In this document: positions 26,480-35,547 of the stretch, one piece after another
How positions within the stretch are numbered: position 1 is the first letter of the stretch
Layout of the letters: each line of letters starts with the position of its first letter
Source of the DNA: Embleya hyalina
GTDB lineage: Bacteria; Actinomycetota; Actinomycetes; Streptomycetales; Streptomycetaceae
Direction: 5' to 3'
Assembly: GCF_003967355.1 (NCBI RefSeq)
Contig: NZ_BIFH01000019.1
Coordinates: 331,757-395,756 of the forward strand
Length of the DNA stretch: 64,000 nt
Position numbers and translations under genes: made by a program
The notes under the pieces: model-generated
The model's database searches: none
Told to the model about the DNA's origin: nothing
The model's input: the letters and a program-made list of their open reading frames with translations, nothing else

Positions 26480-27979
26480 TCAGGCGCGGCCGGCGGACTC
26501 CCTCAGGAGGCCGGGGTCGATCGACCGCTTGAGGATCTTGCCCGTCGACCCCTTGGGAAGCTCGTCCACGAAGGCGATCAGATGCGGGACCTTGTAGGCG
26601 GACAGCTGGGACTTGGCCCAGGTCTTGAGCCCTTCGGGGTCGGGGGCCGCACCGGGCCGCAGGACGATCGCGGCGCCGACCTCCTCGCCGTAGTAGTCGT
26701 CCGGGACCCCGAGCACCGCCGCCTCCACGATGTCCGGATGCCGGTAGAGCACTTCCTCGACCTCGCGCGGGTAGACGTTGTAGCCGCCGCGGATGATCAG
26801 CTCCTTGGTCCGTCCGACGATGGTCAGATACCCCTCGGCGTCGATACATCCCAGGTCGCCGGTCCGCAACCAGCCGTCGACCAGTTCCGACCGGGTGGCC
26901 TCGGGCCGGTTCCAATATCCCTTCATCACGGTCGTGCCCCTGATGTACACCTCGCCCACGTCATCGGGACCGAGTACCGTGCCGTCCTTGCGGATCTGCA
27001 ACTCGGCTCCGGGCATGGCGACGCCCACGGTCCCGGCCTTCCGCGGCTTGTGGATGTCGTTGAAGGCGGCGACGCCCGTCGTCTCGGAGAGTCCGTAGCC
27101 TTCGAGGAGCGTGCATCCGAGCCGCTCCTCGTAGGCACGGAGGACCTCGACCGGGATGGTCGCGCCGCCGGATGTCCCGAGCCGGAACCGCTCGAAGTCC
27201 GCCGGCCGAAACGCGCCGGCCTCCCGCAGCATCGCGATCCACATCGTGGGGACGGCCCCCAGCGCCGTCAGCCGACCGTCGCGCACCAGCTCCAGCATGG
27301 CGCGCGGTTGGAACCTTTCGCAGAGGGTCAGCGACCCGCCGGCCACCAGCGTCGTGTTCATGATGACCGCCTGCCCGTAGACGTGGAACAGCGGCAACGC
27401 CGTCCCGACGCGGTCCCGGGAACCGATCCCCGAGACCTTCGCGAACTCCACGGCGTTGGCCACCAGGTTGGCCGCCGTCAGCTCCGCGCCCTTGGGGCGG
27501 CCGGTCGTTCCCGAGGTGTAGAGGATGATCGCGGTGTCGTCGGGCTGATGTTCCCATGCCTCCAACCGGGGCGGGACCTCGAAGTGCGCGCCGGGTCCGA
27601 TCCGCCAGAACGGGACGCCGGCGGTGGCCGCGGCGACCTCGGCGGACTCCGATATGCCTTCCCAGGCAATGACGAGCGAGGGCCGTGCGTCCTGTAGGAC
27701 GTGGCCGATCTCGGCGGGCGTCGCCATCGTGTTGAGGGTGACCACCGTGGCGCCGAGCGTGTGCAGGCCGTAGTAGACGATCGGGAACTCCGGCACCGTC
27801 GGAACCACCAGGACGACGCGGTCCAGCGGACCGACACCGGCCCTGTGGGCCGCCGTCGCCACACGTCCGCTCGCTTCACGCAGTTGTCCGAAGGTGAGCT
27901 CCACCGACCCGGACCTGACGGCCGGGCTCCTCGGGCTCGCGTCGGCCTTCCGCCACACAAGTGATGCCACATTGACCAT
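26480..27979 (-). CDS. acyl-CoA ligase (AMP-forming)
   Basis: A complete ANL-superfamily enzyme of 499 residues: YTSGTTGRPKG (154-164) P-loop, LEGYGLSETTGVAAFND (A5), GWLRTGDLGCIDAEGYL and GRTKELIIRGGYNVYPREVE (A8), and the C-terminal KGSTGKILKR with the catalytic Lys. It activates a carboxylic acid to its CoA thioester through an acyl-adenylate. The ATG at 27979 has GGAGG upstream (spacing about 5) and gives the normal N-terminus; the ATG at 28015 adds 12 unrelated residues. It is probably the entry enzyme of the cluster. Confidence 0.93.
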   Translation of the reverse strand: MVNVASLVWRKADASPRSPAVRSGSVELTFGQLREASGRVATAAHRAGVGPLDRVVLVVPTVPEFPIVYYGLHTLGATVVTLNTMATPAEIGHVLQDARPSLVIAWEGISESAEVAAATAGVPFWRIGPGAHFEVPPRLEAWEHQPDDTAIILYTSGTTGRPKGAELTAANLVANAVEFAKVSGIGSRDRVGTALPLFHVYGQAVIMNTTLVAGGSLTLCERFQPRAMLELVRDGRLTALGAVPTMWIAMLREAGAFRPADFERFRLGTSGGATIPVEVLRAYEERLGCTLLEGYGLSETTGVAAFNDIHKPRKAGTVGVAMPGAELQIRKDGTVLGPDDVGEVYIRGTTVMKGYWNRPEATRSELVDGWLRTGDLGCIDAEGYLTIVGRTKELIIRGGYNVYPREVEEVLYRHPDIVEAAVLGVPDDYYGEEVGAAIVLRPGAAPDPEGLKTWAKSQLSAYKVPHLIAFVDELPKGSTGKILKRSIDPGLLRESAGRA

Positions 27980-28060
27980 GTCTGTCCTCCGCGCGATCGG
28001 GAAGCCGGCCGTCAAATCAATTGAAGATCGATCCGCATCGATGCGGGCGACGGCGAATCC

Positions 28061-28888
28061 CTATTCGGGAAGCACCAGCGTCACGCCGCCGTCGATGACG
28101 GCCACCTGCCCGGTGATCCACGACGCGCGCTCCGAGAGCAGGAAGGCGACCATGGCGCTCACATCGGTGGGATGACCCAGACGGCGCAAGGGATACGGCC
28201 GCGCCGCCTCCGCCTCCCTGCCCTCGTAGAGGGCCGACGCGAACGAGGTGGTCACGACGGCGGGCGCGACGGCGTTCACCCGCACACGCGGGGCCAGTTC
28301 GAGAGCGAGCTGCCTGGTCAGGTGGGCGAGCATCGCCTTCGAGGCACCGTACATGCCGATGTTCTCGGCCGGACGAAGCGCGGCGATCGACGAGATGTTG
28401 ACGACGGCACCCCCGTGCCGGCGCATCCAGGCGTGGTGCACCTTTCGGGTCCACGCCAGTGGGGCCAGGGCGTTGACCTCGACGACCTTGCGCGCCGCCG
28501 GAAGCCCCAGATCCATGAGCGGCCCGTGGACGGGATTGATCCCGGCGTTGTTCACGAGGAAGTCGATGCCGCCGAAGGCCTCCAGCGTCCGCGATACGAC
28601 CTCGTCCTGATGCCCCTCGTCGTCCACGCGCCCGGCCACGCCGATCGTGACATTCGGCCCCAGTTCCCCGACGGTCTGCCTCAACACGTCGCCGTCGCGG
28701 GCGGTCACACAGACACGTGCGCCCCGCCGCACCAGCTCCGCCGCGATGGCGCGGCCGATGCCGCGGCTCGCCCCGGTCACGATCGCGGTCCTGCCGTCGA
28801 ACGACCGATCGTCGGCCGCGCTCGTGCCGGTGTCCTTCACATACGCCCTGCCGCCCGGTTCCGGTGCGGTCGTACCTTGGGTGGTCAC
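28061..28888 (-). CDS. short-chain dehydrogenase/reductase (SDR)
   Basis: Classical SDR: TGASRGIG (38-45) for NAD(P), NNAG (113-116), catalytic Ser near 166-167 (NISSIAALRP), YGASK with Tyr180 and Lys184, and the C-terminal ITGQVAVIDGG. The first 30 residues precede the fold and may be extra; an internal start (Val17) is possible. It overlaps the cluster order ligase-SDR-thiolase-SDR and is likely a hydroxyacyl-CoA or alcohol dehydrogenase. Confidence 0.92.
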   Translation of the reverse strand: MTTQGTTAPEPGGRAYVKDTGTSAADDRSFDGRTAIVTGASRGIGRAIAAELVRRGARVCVTARDGDVLRQTVGELGPNVTIGVAGRVDDEGHQDEVVSRTLEAFGGIDFLVNNAGINPVHGPLMDLGLPAARKVVEVNALAPLAWTRKVHHAWMRRHGGAVVNISSIAALRPAENIGMYGASKAMLAHLTRQLALELAPRVRVNAVAPAVVTTSFASALYEGREAEAARPYPLRRLGHPTDVSAMVAFLLSERASWITGQVAVIDGGVTLVLPE

Positions 28889-28892
28889 CCGC

Positions 28893-30059
28893 TCACAGGA
28901 CCTCGAAGAGGCCGGCGGCGCCCATGCCGCCGCCGACGCACATGGTCACCACGACATGCCTCGCGTTGCGACGACGCCCTTCCAGGAGCGCGTGTCCCAC
29001 GGCGCGAGCGCCGGTCATTCCGTACGGATGGCCGATGGCGATCGCGCCGCCGTTGACGTTGTACCGGTCCGGGTCGATCCCGAGAGCATCCCGGCAGTGG
29101 ACGGCCTGCGACGCGAAGGCCTCGTTGAGCTCCCACAGGTCGATGTCGTCGACGTGCAATCCGTGCCGTTCGAGGAGCTTGGGTATCGCGAAGACGGGCC
29201 CGATGCCCATCTCGTCGGGCTCACATCCGGCCACCGCGATGCCTTTGTAGAGCCCGAGCGGCTCCAGGCCCCGGCGACTCGCGAAAGACGACTCCATCAG
29301 GACCACCGCAGCGGCGCCGTCGGACAGTTGTGAAGCGTTTCCGGCCGTGACCGAGGCCGTCCGCGTGACCTCGCCGTCTTCGAGCACGGTGCGCAGACCC
29401 GCCAGACCCGCCGGCGTCGTCGAGGGGCGGTTGCCCTCGTCCAGCAGCAGGTCGGGTGCCGACGGATGCGGAACGATCTCGCTCTCGAAGAGGCCCGAGC
29501 GTTGTGCGTGTGCCGTGCGTATTTGGGAGGCCAGCGCGTACTCGTCCTGCCTTTCCCTGCTGACGCCGTAGCGCTCGGCCACGAGTTCGGCGGTGTGGAG
29601 CATCGGGATGTACATGGGGATCCCGGCCCGGTCGAACCACGGATCGTGCGCGCGGTACCGGTTGGTGTGCTCGTTTCGGACCAGCGAGATGGACTCCACT
29701 CCGCCGCCCACGACCACGTCCATGCCGTCGGTGATGATCTGCTTCGCCCCGATCGCGATCGCCATCAGCCCGGACGAACACTGCCGGTCGATCGTCATGC
29801 CGGGAACCGTGACGGGCAGACCGGCTCGCAGCGCCGACTGCCGGGCCACGTTGTAGCCGGCCGCGCCTTCCGGGAGGCCCGAGCCCAGGATCACGTCGTC
29901 GACCTCGCCGGGCTCGAGACCCGCCCGGGTGATGGCGTGGCCGATCGCATGGCCCGCGAGGTCCTGCGGCTGTACTTCACGGAAGGCGCCCTTGTATGCG
30001 CGGCCTATGGGGGTACGCGCGGTCGTGACCACGACCGCCGCGCGGGTGGGGATGTTCAT
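28893..30059 (-). CDS. acetyl-CoA C-acyltransferase (thiolase)
   Basis: 388 residues with DRQCSSG (nucleophilic Cys94), [33 protein letters not shown] (His of the active site) and the C-terminal [13 protein letters not shown] with the second Cys. This is a degradative thiolase that cleaves 3-ketoacyl-CoA with CoA. The ATG at 30059 (MNIPTRAAV) is the natural start; the longer frame to 30161 is unrelated. The stop lies 4 bases before the SDR start at 28888. Confidence 0.94.
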   Translation of the reverse strand: MNIPTRAAVVVTTARTPIGRAYKGAFREVQPQDLAGHAIGHAITRAGLEPGEVDDVILGSGLPEGAAGYNVARQSALRAGLPVTVPGMTIDRQCSSGLMAIAIGAKQIITDGMDVVVGGGVESISLVRNEHTNRYRAHDPWFDRAGIPMYIPMLHTAELVAERYGVSRERQDEYALASQIRTAHAQRSGLFESEIVPHPSAPDLLLDEGNRPSTTPAGLAGLRTVLEDGEVTRTASVTAGNASQLSDGAAAVVLMESSFASRRGLEPLGLYKGIAVAGCEPDEMGIGPVFAIPKLLERHGLHVDDIDLWELNEAFASQAVHCRDALGIDPDRYNVNGGAIAIGHPYGMTGARAVGHALLEGRRRNARHVVVTMCVGGGMGAAGLFEVL

Positions 30060-30135
30060 GTGTCTGCTCCGGGATCTGTGCTCGATGGGGCGCCGGGTTG
30101 TTCGATGCGTGTGATGCGAGGGCCTGGTCGCGGGG

Positions 30136-30891
30136 CTACCGGGGAGGCATGCGCAGTGCACCGTCCAGCCGGATCGTCTCGCCGTTGAGGTAGTCGTGCT
30201 CGATGATCATCCGTACGAGTCGGGCGTGTTCCCCGGGCGTGCACAGTCGTTTCGGGAAGGGAACGCTCTCCGCCAGGCCCGCGCGGTATTCGTCACCGAC
30301 GGCCGCGAGCATCGGGGTGTCGACGATGCCCGGCGCGATGGTGCACACCCGAATGCCGTACTGCGCGAGATCCCGAGCCGCCGGGAGTGTCAGTCCCACG
30401 ATGCCGCCCTTGCTGGAGGAGTACGCGGCCTGGCCGATCTGGCCGTCGAAGGCGGCGACCGAGGCGGTGTTGATGATGACGCCGCGCTGTCCGCCGCTGA
30501 GCGGTTCCGTCCGGGCCATCCTTTCTGCGGCGAGCGCCAGGACCACGAACGAACCGACGAGGTTGATCCGGACGACCTTCTCGTAGAGACCCAGGTCGTG
30601 GGTTCCGCGCCGGCCGAGGATGCGCGCCGAGGGCCCGATCCCCGCACAGTTGACAACGACCCGCAGCGGTTGCCTCTCACCGGCTCGGGCGATCGCGGCG
30701 CGAACCTGCTCCTCGTCGGTCACGTCGGCCTCCAGATAGACCACGCCCTCGATCTCCGGGGCCGCCGCGATGGAAGGCGCCAGGTCCAGGACGTGCACGG
30801 TGGCGCCGTGCTCGGCGAGCAAGGCGGCCGTGGCTGCTCCCAGCCCCGAGGCACCGCCGGTGACCACAGCCGCTGTTCCCGCCAGTTTCAT
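30136..30891 (-). CDS. SDR, 3-hydroxyacyl-CoA dehydrogenase type 2 (HSD17B10-like)
   Basis: TGGASGLG (11-18), VLDLAPS with the NAD-selecting Asp, NCAG (81-84), Ser144 in [18 protein letters not shown], Tyr157 and Lys161 (AAYSSSKGG), and the C-terminal [16 protein letters not shown]. The pattern [18 protein letters not shown] is typical of the type 2 hydroxyacyl-CoA dehydrogenase group. It should oxidise the 3-hydroxyacyl-CoA before thiolysis. The ATG at 30891 has AAGGAG six bases upstream. The frame upstream is open and carries a hydrolase remnant (see 30905). Confidence 0.92.
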   Translation of the reverse strand: MKLAGTAAVVTGGASGLGAATAALLAEHGATVHVLDLAPSIAAAPEIEGVVYLEADVTDEEQVRAAIARAGERQPLRVVVNCAGIGPSARILGRRGTHDLGLYEKVVRINLVGSFVVLALAAERMARTEPLSGGQRGVIINTASVAAFDGQIGQAAYSSSKGGIVGLTLPAARDLAQYGIRVCTIAPGIVDTPMLAAVGDEYRAGLAESVPFPKRLCTPGEHARLVRMIIEHDYLNGETIRLDGALRMPPR

Positions 30892-30904
30892 CCGTGTCTC
30901 CTTG

Positions 30905-31060
30905 CACTTCGCATCGGTAGGCGTTCGGGGCGGTGAGAGGGCGCGGTCGAGGAAGTCGCCGACCGCGTCGTCGAATTCGACAGGTTTCTCGAGTGCCGGA
31001 CAGTGGCCCGTGCCTGCCGGGACGGCGGTCTCGCCCGGCGCGATCAGGCAGCGGTGGCGT
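30905..31060 (-). pseudogene. alpha/beta hydrolase, C-terminal remnant
   Basis: The minus strand reads LIAPGETAVPAGTGHCPALE and KPVEFDDAVGDFLDRAL, the usual end of an alpha/beta hydrolase (GTGH.P.LE.P..F...V..FL). The N-terminal parts are gone or out of frame. The reading frame stays open into the SDR at 30891 without a stop codon. It lies between site C and the SDR gene, so it was probably the first gene of that operon. Confidence 0.5.
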
Positions 31061-31298
31061 CGACCGTCTCCCGAGTGGCGAGCGGGTCGGCGTCGCCTCG
31101 GCCGGGAGCGTCGCCTCGATCGTGTGGAGGCCGTCCCGCCGATCGAACGTCGCGCATCCGGTGCGGTCGGCCTTCATGACGGCCGGCGTGGCACCGGACC
31201 GTCCCGTCCGCTCGGCGTGCGGGCGTCGGTCCGGGGTCGCGCGACGCCTCGCGTGATCGTGTCGTGCGAAGGCGGCGCCCGTACGCCGATCATGTTAG

Positions 31299-31320
31299 TC
31301 AAATATGAATTCAAGTTCAA
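31299..31320. promoter_or_regulatory. regulon element, site C
   Basis: TCAAATATGAAT followed by TCAAGTTCAA. The last 10 bases are the same as in A and B, and the first 12 the same as in site D. It lies about 410 bases before the SDR-thiolase-SDR-ligase run, with a hydrolase remnant between. Confidence 0.6.
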
Positions 31321-31506
31321 TATCTGGGGATCGGAGTGCACCCCGGCCGCGACTCTCGGACGCGGTGCGAACTTCGCGGCCGTGCGTGCGTGCGCGGCTA
31401 CGGCCGGCGGTGTTCATCGGCTTGGCGCGGGGGAGGGGGAGACGTCGATGGCGGGACGTCACCGCGGCAAGGACGATCCGATCGAGGGCGACGGCCGACG
31501 ACCCGG
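31321..31506. other. intergenic, no gene
   Basis: Leads from site C to the methyltransferase relic. No ribosome site, repeat or hairpin was noted. Confidence 0.3.
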
Positions 31507-32240
31507 ATGACCGATCCCGCCCGACCCGGACCCGCCCGACCCGGACCCGCCCGCCCTGCCCGAGCAATGAGCACACCCCCGGCGTCGACACCCCGGACAT
31601 CGCAGCCACGACCACGACTGCGACCGCATCCCACGGCCGTGCTCGCCGCCGGCCGGCTCGCCCCGGACCGGGTCGACGCCTGGGACCGGGTGGACCACAC
31701 CGCGTTCGTGCCCGACCGACGTCTGGAGCCCGCAGCCGACGGCTACCGCCGCCTGGACCGCGCCGACGACCCCACACGCCGGCACACCTTCGTCCGCACC
31801 GACACCGCCCTGATCACCCAGGTCGAGGACGGCACCCACACCCGAGTTCTCCCTGCGCCCGACCAGCAGCGCGAGCATGCCCCGCACGGTCGCCTCCATG
31901 CTCGACCACCTCCGGGCGCGCAAGGGCCAGCGGGTCCTGGAGATCGGCACCGGGGTCGGCATCACCGCCGCGCTGCTCGCCACGCGCCTCGGCGACCACG
32001 CCGTCACCTCCATCGAAACCCGACCCGACCGTGGCCGCCGGCGCCCGCGCCGCGCTGCACCGCGCGGGGCACCATCCGCGCCTGCCCGTCGGCGACGGCG
32101 TCCTCGGCTGCGCCGAACACGCCCCCTACGACCGGATGTTGTCGTCTGCGTGTGCCGATGGCTCCTCTACCCCGGGTGAGTGCTCTGCCCGACCACACCC
32201 GACCGGGCGGGCTCACCGCCACCGTCGAGCCGCACGTCCC
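31507..32240 (+). pseudogene. protein-L-isoaspartate methyltransferase-like gene, several frameshifts
   Basis: Pieces in three frames join into one product: VDAWDRVDHTAFVPDRRLEP and ADGYRRLDRADDPTR with TDTALITQVEDG; then MLDHLRARKGQRVLEIGTGV and GITAALLATRLGDHAVTSIE (SAM motif I); then AAGARAALHRAGHHPRLPVG and DGVLGCAEHAPYDRM. This is the PCMT-like methyltransferase family of Streptomyces, some members of which sit beside ATP-grasp RiPP genes. At least two frameshifts (near 31850 and 32030) make it inactive unless these are assembly errors. No ATP-grasp gene lies nearby. Confidence 0.6.
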
Positions 32241-32507
32241 GTAGACCCACCGTCGTTGTCACCACCGACCACCGCGACGCGGTGCCGCGCACATGGCTCG
32301 ATCGGGTGTGCGCCGCGACCGGTGTGGAGGTCCCGCCGGTGTTCCTACGAGGTCACGGACGGGCATCACGCCTCCGACGGAATCGGCTTGCGCGTCGCCC
32401 GCACGGGCACCGGGCGGGAGAACCACCGGTCGGATCCGAACCCGCCTCGCGCCAAGGTGTGTTCGATGGTCTGACCGCGAACCGGAGTCGTCGGGCGGGG
32501 AGACGTA

Positions 32508-32846
32508 GTGGGCAACGCGCAACCGGCACCAGGCATCGAACTCGCACAGTGGATTCGGGCCCTCCGGGCGGAATTGCTCGACGCACAACGATCCGGAGCG
32601 CAGAAGTCGCTGCACATTCAAGTGGGCCTGGTAGGGCTGGAGTTGGAGGTAACCACCACGTTCAGCGCCGACGCTCGCGGCGGACTTCGGGTTTGGGTGT
32701 TGGACGCCAATACCGGAACGGCGCGGACCAGGACCTCGATCCAGTGCCTGCGATTGACACTGCAGCCAGTGGGCGCCCCCGACGGGAACGACAATCACGA
32801 ACGTGTGCTGGTGTCCGACACCAAGCTCTCGGCCCATCCGGACTGA
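32508..32846 (+). CDS. trypco2-domain protein (trypsin-co-occurring domain 2)
   Basis: 112 residues: IELAQWIRALRAELLDAQRS, LHIQVGLVGLELEVTTTF and a strand-rich end with RVWVLDANTGTARTRTSIQC and LRLTLQPV. This matches the trypco2 family, small proteins predicted to work with trypsin-like or caspase-like proteases in bacterial conflict or quality-control modules. The GTG at 32508 has GGGCGGGG upstream. No protease gene is adjacent here, so it appears orphaned. Confidence 0.8.
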   Translation: MGNAQPAPGIELAQWIRALRAELLDAQRSGAQKSLHIQVGLVGLELEVTTTFSADARGGLRVWVLDANTGTARTRTSIQCLRLTLQPVGAPDGNDNHERVLVSDTKLSAHPD

Positions 32847-33055
32847 TGTGCGAACCCACCGGCCTGATCCGGGAACAGGTGGTCGACGTTGCCGTCACCC
32901 GCAGCACCGGCTCTCACTGCCCTGACAACCGTCTGATGGTCCTTGGCTTCGCGGCATTGGGCGGCCACCTCCGGAAGCATGCTCGGATCCATGGCCGGCG
33001 CGCTGTGGGTCGACGGGCCGGCGGAGGCGGCGTCGCAGTCGTACGGTTTCGATTC

Positions 33056-34540
33056 TCAGCTTTCGGTTCGACTCGATCGGCCCGGGCCCGGCACACCGGC
33101 CGGGGCTGTGGTCGGATCGGTCTCGGGTGGGCGTCGGCGGGCGAGGGCGAGGCCGGCCATCGTCGTGATCGCCATCGCGGCGACGCCGACCAGCGCCGCG
33201 GTCGTGTAGGCGTCGTCGTTCGGGAAGAGGCGGCCCGTGGGGGTGCCGGCGGCCAGGATCAGACCGCCGATGGCGCTGCCCAGGGAGTACCCGACGCTGC
33301 GGACGACGTAGTTGAAGCTCATGGCGCTCGACGTCTCGCTCTTGGGGGTGACGGCCAGGATGACGCCGGGCATGGCGGCCGAGAAACTGCCCACGCCGAA
33401 GCCCAGCACGCCCATGGCCGCGAGCAGTTCGGCCGGGTTGGACCGGGCGGTGGCGAACAGGACGAACCCGCCGCCGACGATGGCGGCGCTGCCGGCCAGG
33501 ATCAGGGGGCCGTCGATCCGTTCGCGGACCCACGGCGTGAGCTTGCCGGCGACGAACCCCAGTACGGAGAACGGGATGAGGACCAGCCCCGCCACGAAGG
33601 TGGTCAGTCCGAAGCCGTAGCCGGCGCCGTGCGGCGTCTGCGCGTAGCGGGTGATGAGCGTGAGCAGGAGGTACATGCCGCTCCCGCCGACGAACATGGC
33701 GATGTTCGCCCCGGCGACCGCCGGGTGCCGTACCGCCCGGACGTCGATCAGGGGCGTCTTGGTGCGCAGTTCGGAAACGGTCCAGACGCAGAGCAGGAGT
33801 ACGGCGGCGACGGCGAGGGTCACCGCCACGGCGAGGTGTCGGCTCCACAGGCTCCTCTCGCCGGCCAGGAACAGGACGAGGAGCAGTCCACCCGCCAGGA
33901 CGAGCGCACCGGCCACGTTCACGTGGGCGGAGCGGCCCTCGGGAGCCGCGGGTATGGAGCGCCACGCGGTCACGAAGGCGATGGCGGTGACGAGCAGGCC
34001 GAGGCCGTAGGCGGCCCGCAGTCCGCCGAACTCGGCGAGCAGCGCGGCCAGCGGGTAGCCGACGCCGGCTCCGATGATGGAGACCACCGAGATCAGGGCG
34101 ATCGTGGCCGCGCCGCGCTCCTCGGGGAGATGGTCGCGGGCCACGCCCATCATCAGCGCCGTGAGACCGAGTCCGACGCCCTGGGCCGCTCTGCCCACGA
34201 GCAGCCAGGCGAACGGCAGCGGCAGCACGGTGAGCGCACCGCCGCCGACGACGATCGCCAGCGTGACGAGAATCGTGGCCCGCCGGTGCGGACCGGCTCC
34301 CAGCCGGCCGAGGACGGGTGTGGCGACGGCGCCGCTGAGCAGGGCGATGGTCAGCGTCCACTGCGCGCTGTCGAGGGAGACGTGGAACGTGGTTGCCACG
34401 CTGGTGACGAGCGGCGTCCCGAGGCTGCCGACCGTCGCCACGACCAGGGCGACGAACACCAGGGCGGGGACCAGCAGACGTGCCTCGGAACGTATCGGGG
34501 CAGTGCTCGTGGGCCGGTCGTGAGCCTGCTCCGCGGTCAC
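33056..34540 (-). CDS. MFS transporter (DHA2/EmrB-like drug efflux)
   Basis: 494 residues with about 14 membrane helices, starting LLVPALVFVALVVATVGSLG. Motif A-like GRLGAGPHRRATILVTL follows helix 2, and VGRAAQGVGLGL is motif B with the conserved Arg. The fourteen-helix plan suggests proton-driven drug export. The GTG at 34540 overlaps the MarR stop (GTGA), so the two genes are translationally coupled; the longer frame to 34717 lies inside the MarR gene. The MarR protein very likely represses it. Confidence 0.92.
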   Translation of the reverse strand: MTAEQAHDRPTSTAPIRSEARLLVPALVFVALVVATVGSLGTPLVTSVATTFHVSLDSAQWTLTIALLSGAVATPVLGRLGAGPHRRATILVTLAIVVGGGALTVLPLPFAWLLVGRAAQGVGLGLTALMMGVARDHLPEERGAATIALISVVSIIGAGVGYPLAALLAEFGGLRAAYGLGLLVTAIAFVTAWRSIPAAPEGRSAHVNVAGALVLAGGLLLVLFLAGERSLWSRHLAVAVTLAVAAVLLLCVWTVSELRTKTPLIDVRAVRHPAVAGANIAMFVGGSGMYLLLTLITRYAQTPHGAGYGFGLTTFVAGLVLIPFSVLGFVAGKLTPWVRERIDGPLILAGSAAIVGGGFVLFATARSNPAELLAAMGVLGFGVGSFSAAMPGVILAVTPKSETSSAMSFNYVVRSVGYSLGSAIGGLILAAGTPTGRLFPNDDAYTTAALVGVAAMAITTMAGLALARRRPPETDPTTAPAGVPGPGRSSRTES

Positions 34541-34995
34541 CGGTCCGACTCCTCTCGGGCGCGGGTTTCGAGCTCCGCCAGACGCAGCAGCGCCGGAAGG
34601 GCCGCCGCCAGGGCCTCGACCTCGTCGCCGGTGAGTTCGTCGATCAACCGCGCGTACGCGTCGACGCCCGCCTGGCGTCGCGTCCGGACGTACGACGCGC
34701 CGGCCTCGGTCAGGCACACCAGCGTGACCCGCCTGTCGGACGGATCGCCCTTCCGCTCGACCAGCCCGGATTCCTCCATCACCCGGACCAGGACGGTCAT
34801 CGCGGGCTGGGTGACGCCCTCGGCCACCGCCAGATCGGTGATCCGTCGCGGGCCGGTCTTGTCCAGGGTGGCCAGGGTGGCGGCGGACGTCAGACTCATG
34901 TCGCGGGGAAGGCGTCTCACGGCCCTGGTGGCCAGACCGTAGAGGGCTGACCCGATGGCATCGGAAGCGCCGTGCGCGGCGTCTCGGCGACTCAT
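34537..34995 (-). CDS. MarR-family transcriptional regulator
   Basis: 152 residues. LTSAATLATLDKTGPRRITD with LAVAEGVTQPAMTVLVRVME is the winged HTH, and ESGLVERKGDPSDRRVTLVC is the typical wing (D.RDRR). The stop overlaps the MFS start. An AT-rich block at 34998-35035 directly upstream is the probable operator. Confidence 0.93.
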   Translation of the reverse strand: MSRRDAAHGASDAIGSALYGLATRAVRRLPRDMSLTSAATLATLDKTGPRRITDLAVAEGVTQPAMTVLVRVMEESGLVERKGDPSDRRVTLVCLTEAGASYVRTRRQAGVDAYARLIDELTGDEVEALAAALPALLRLAELETRAREESDR

Positions 34996-34997
34996 GG

Positions 34998-35035
34998 CAG
35001 AAACATAACAGATTTATATGAATGCTTTATGTATA
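34998..35035. promoter_or_regulatory. AT-rich MarR promoter/operator
   Basis: AGAAACATAACAGATTTATA and then TGAATGCTTTATGTATA: very AT-rich for this DNA, with CATAA and TTATG arms. It lies immediately before the MarR start, as expected for an autoregulatory operator. Confidence 0.55.
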
Positions 35036-35164
35036 CCGGCTCGGGGTTCGGCGATACGAGGCGGCGTCGGCGACGCCGGTCGTGATCGCGGCGAGGATCT
35101 GCGGCCACCACGTGCCGACGTGCGGCAGCGGGTCGCGCACCGCGGTTTCGAACACGGTGCACAT
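35027..35164 (-). pseudogene. 45-codon C-terminal coding remnant
   Basis: MCTVFETAVRDPLPHVGTWW and PQILAAITTGVADAASYR read with strong G/C third positions to a TAA at 35027, inside the MarR operator block. It looks like the end of a longer gene; no family recognised. Confidence 0.3.
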
Positions 35165-35217
35165 GTCGACGTGATGGCGGCGGCGGGGTGTGCGGCGACA
35201 CTTTGGGACTACCGGTC

Positions 35218-35466
35218 GGCGGCGTGGGCGACGCCGGGGAGCGCGACGCCGTCGTCCTCGGGACTCCCGCCTACGCCCGCGAGTTCACCCTCGGCGACAG
35301 CCCCGCCGATCTCGACGACCTCGACCCCTGGGTACAACGCAACGTCCTCGACGAGGGACGCCCGCTCGTCCGAGAGGCCCGCTTCCTCCTCGCCGAGGAA
35401 CCCGACCTGCGCGACACCGCCCTCTACAACGTATGGCGGGCGAGCCGCCGCCACACCCAACCGTGA
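35218..35466 (+). pseudogene. ATPase (DUF234/archaeal-ATPase-like) fragment
   Basis: GTPAYAREFTLGDSPADLDD, LDPWVQRNVLDEGRPLVREA and RFLLAEEPDLRDTALYNVW correspond to the middle of the ATPase family also found decayed at 41027-42240 (GTPAYRREFARDDTPSGPDD, FDAWVIRTVL, LFREARHLLADEP). The P-loop and C-terminus are missing. Relic only. Confidence 0.65.
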
Positions 35467-35547
35467 GTCTCCAAAAGCCGCCACACACTCGACGGCGGGT
35501 CCGGCGGTCGACCACGCGGGCCCACGACCGCGACCAGACCCGCCCCG

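Noticed and set aside
27990..28030. Possible fifth regulon site (TCAAATCAATTGAAGATC) before the acyl-CoA ligase gene
   Set aside because: It lacks the TCAAGTTCAA half and aligns only loosely; too weak to claim.
32180..34942. 920-residue plus-strand ORF
   Set aside because: Antisense to the MFS and MarR genes; composition (Gly/Asp/Arg) is that of a mirror frame.
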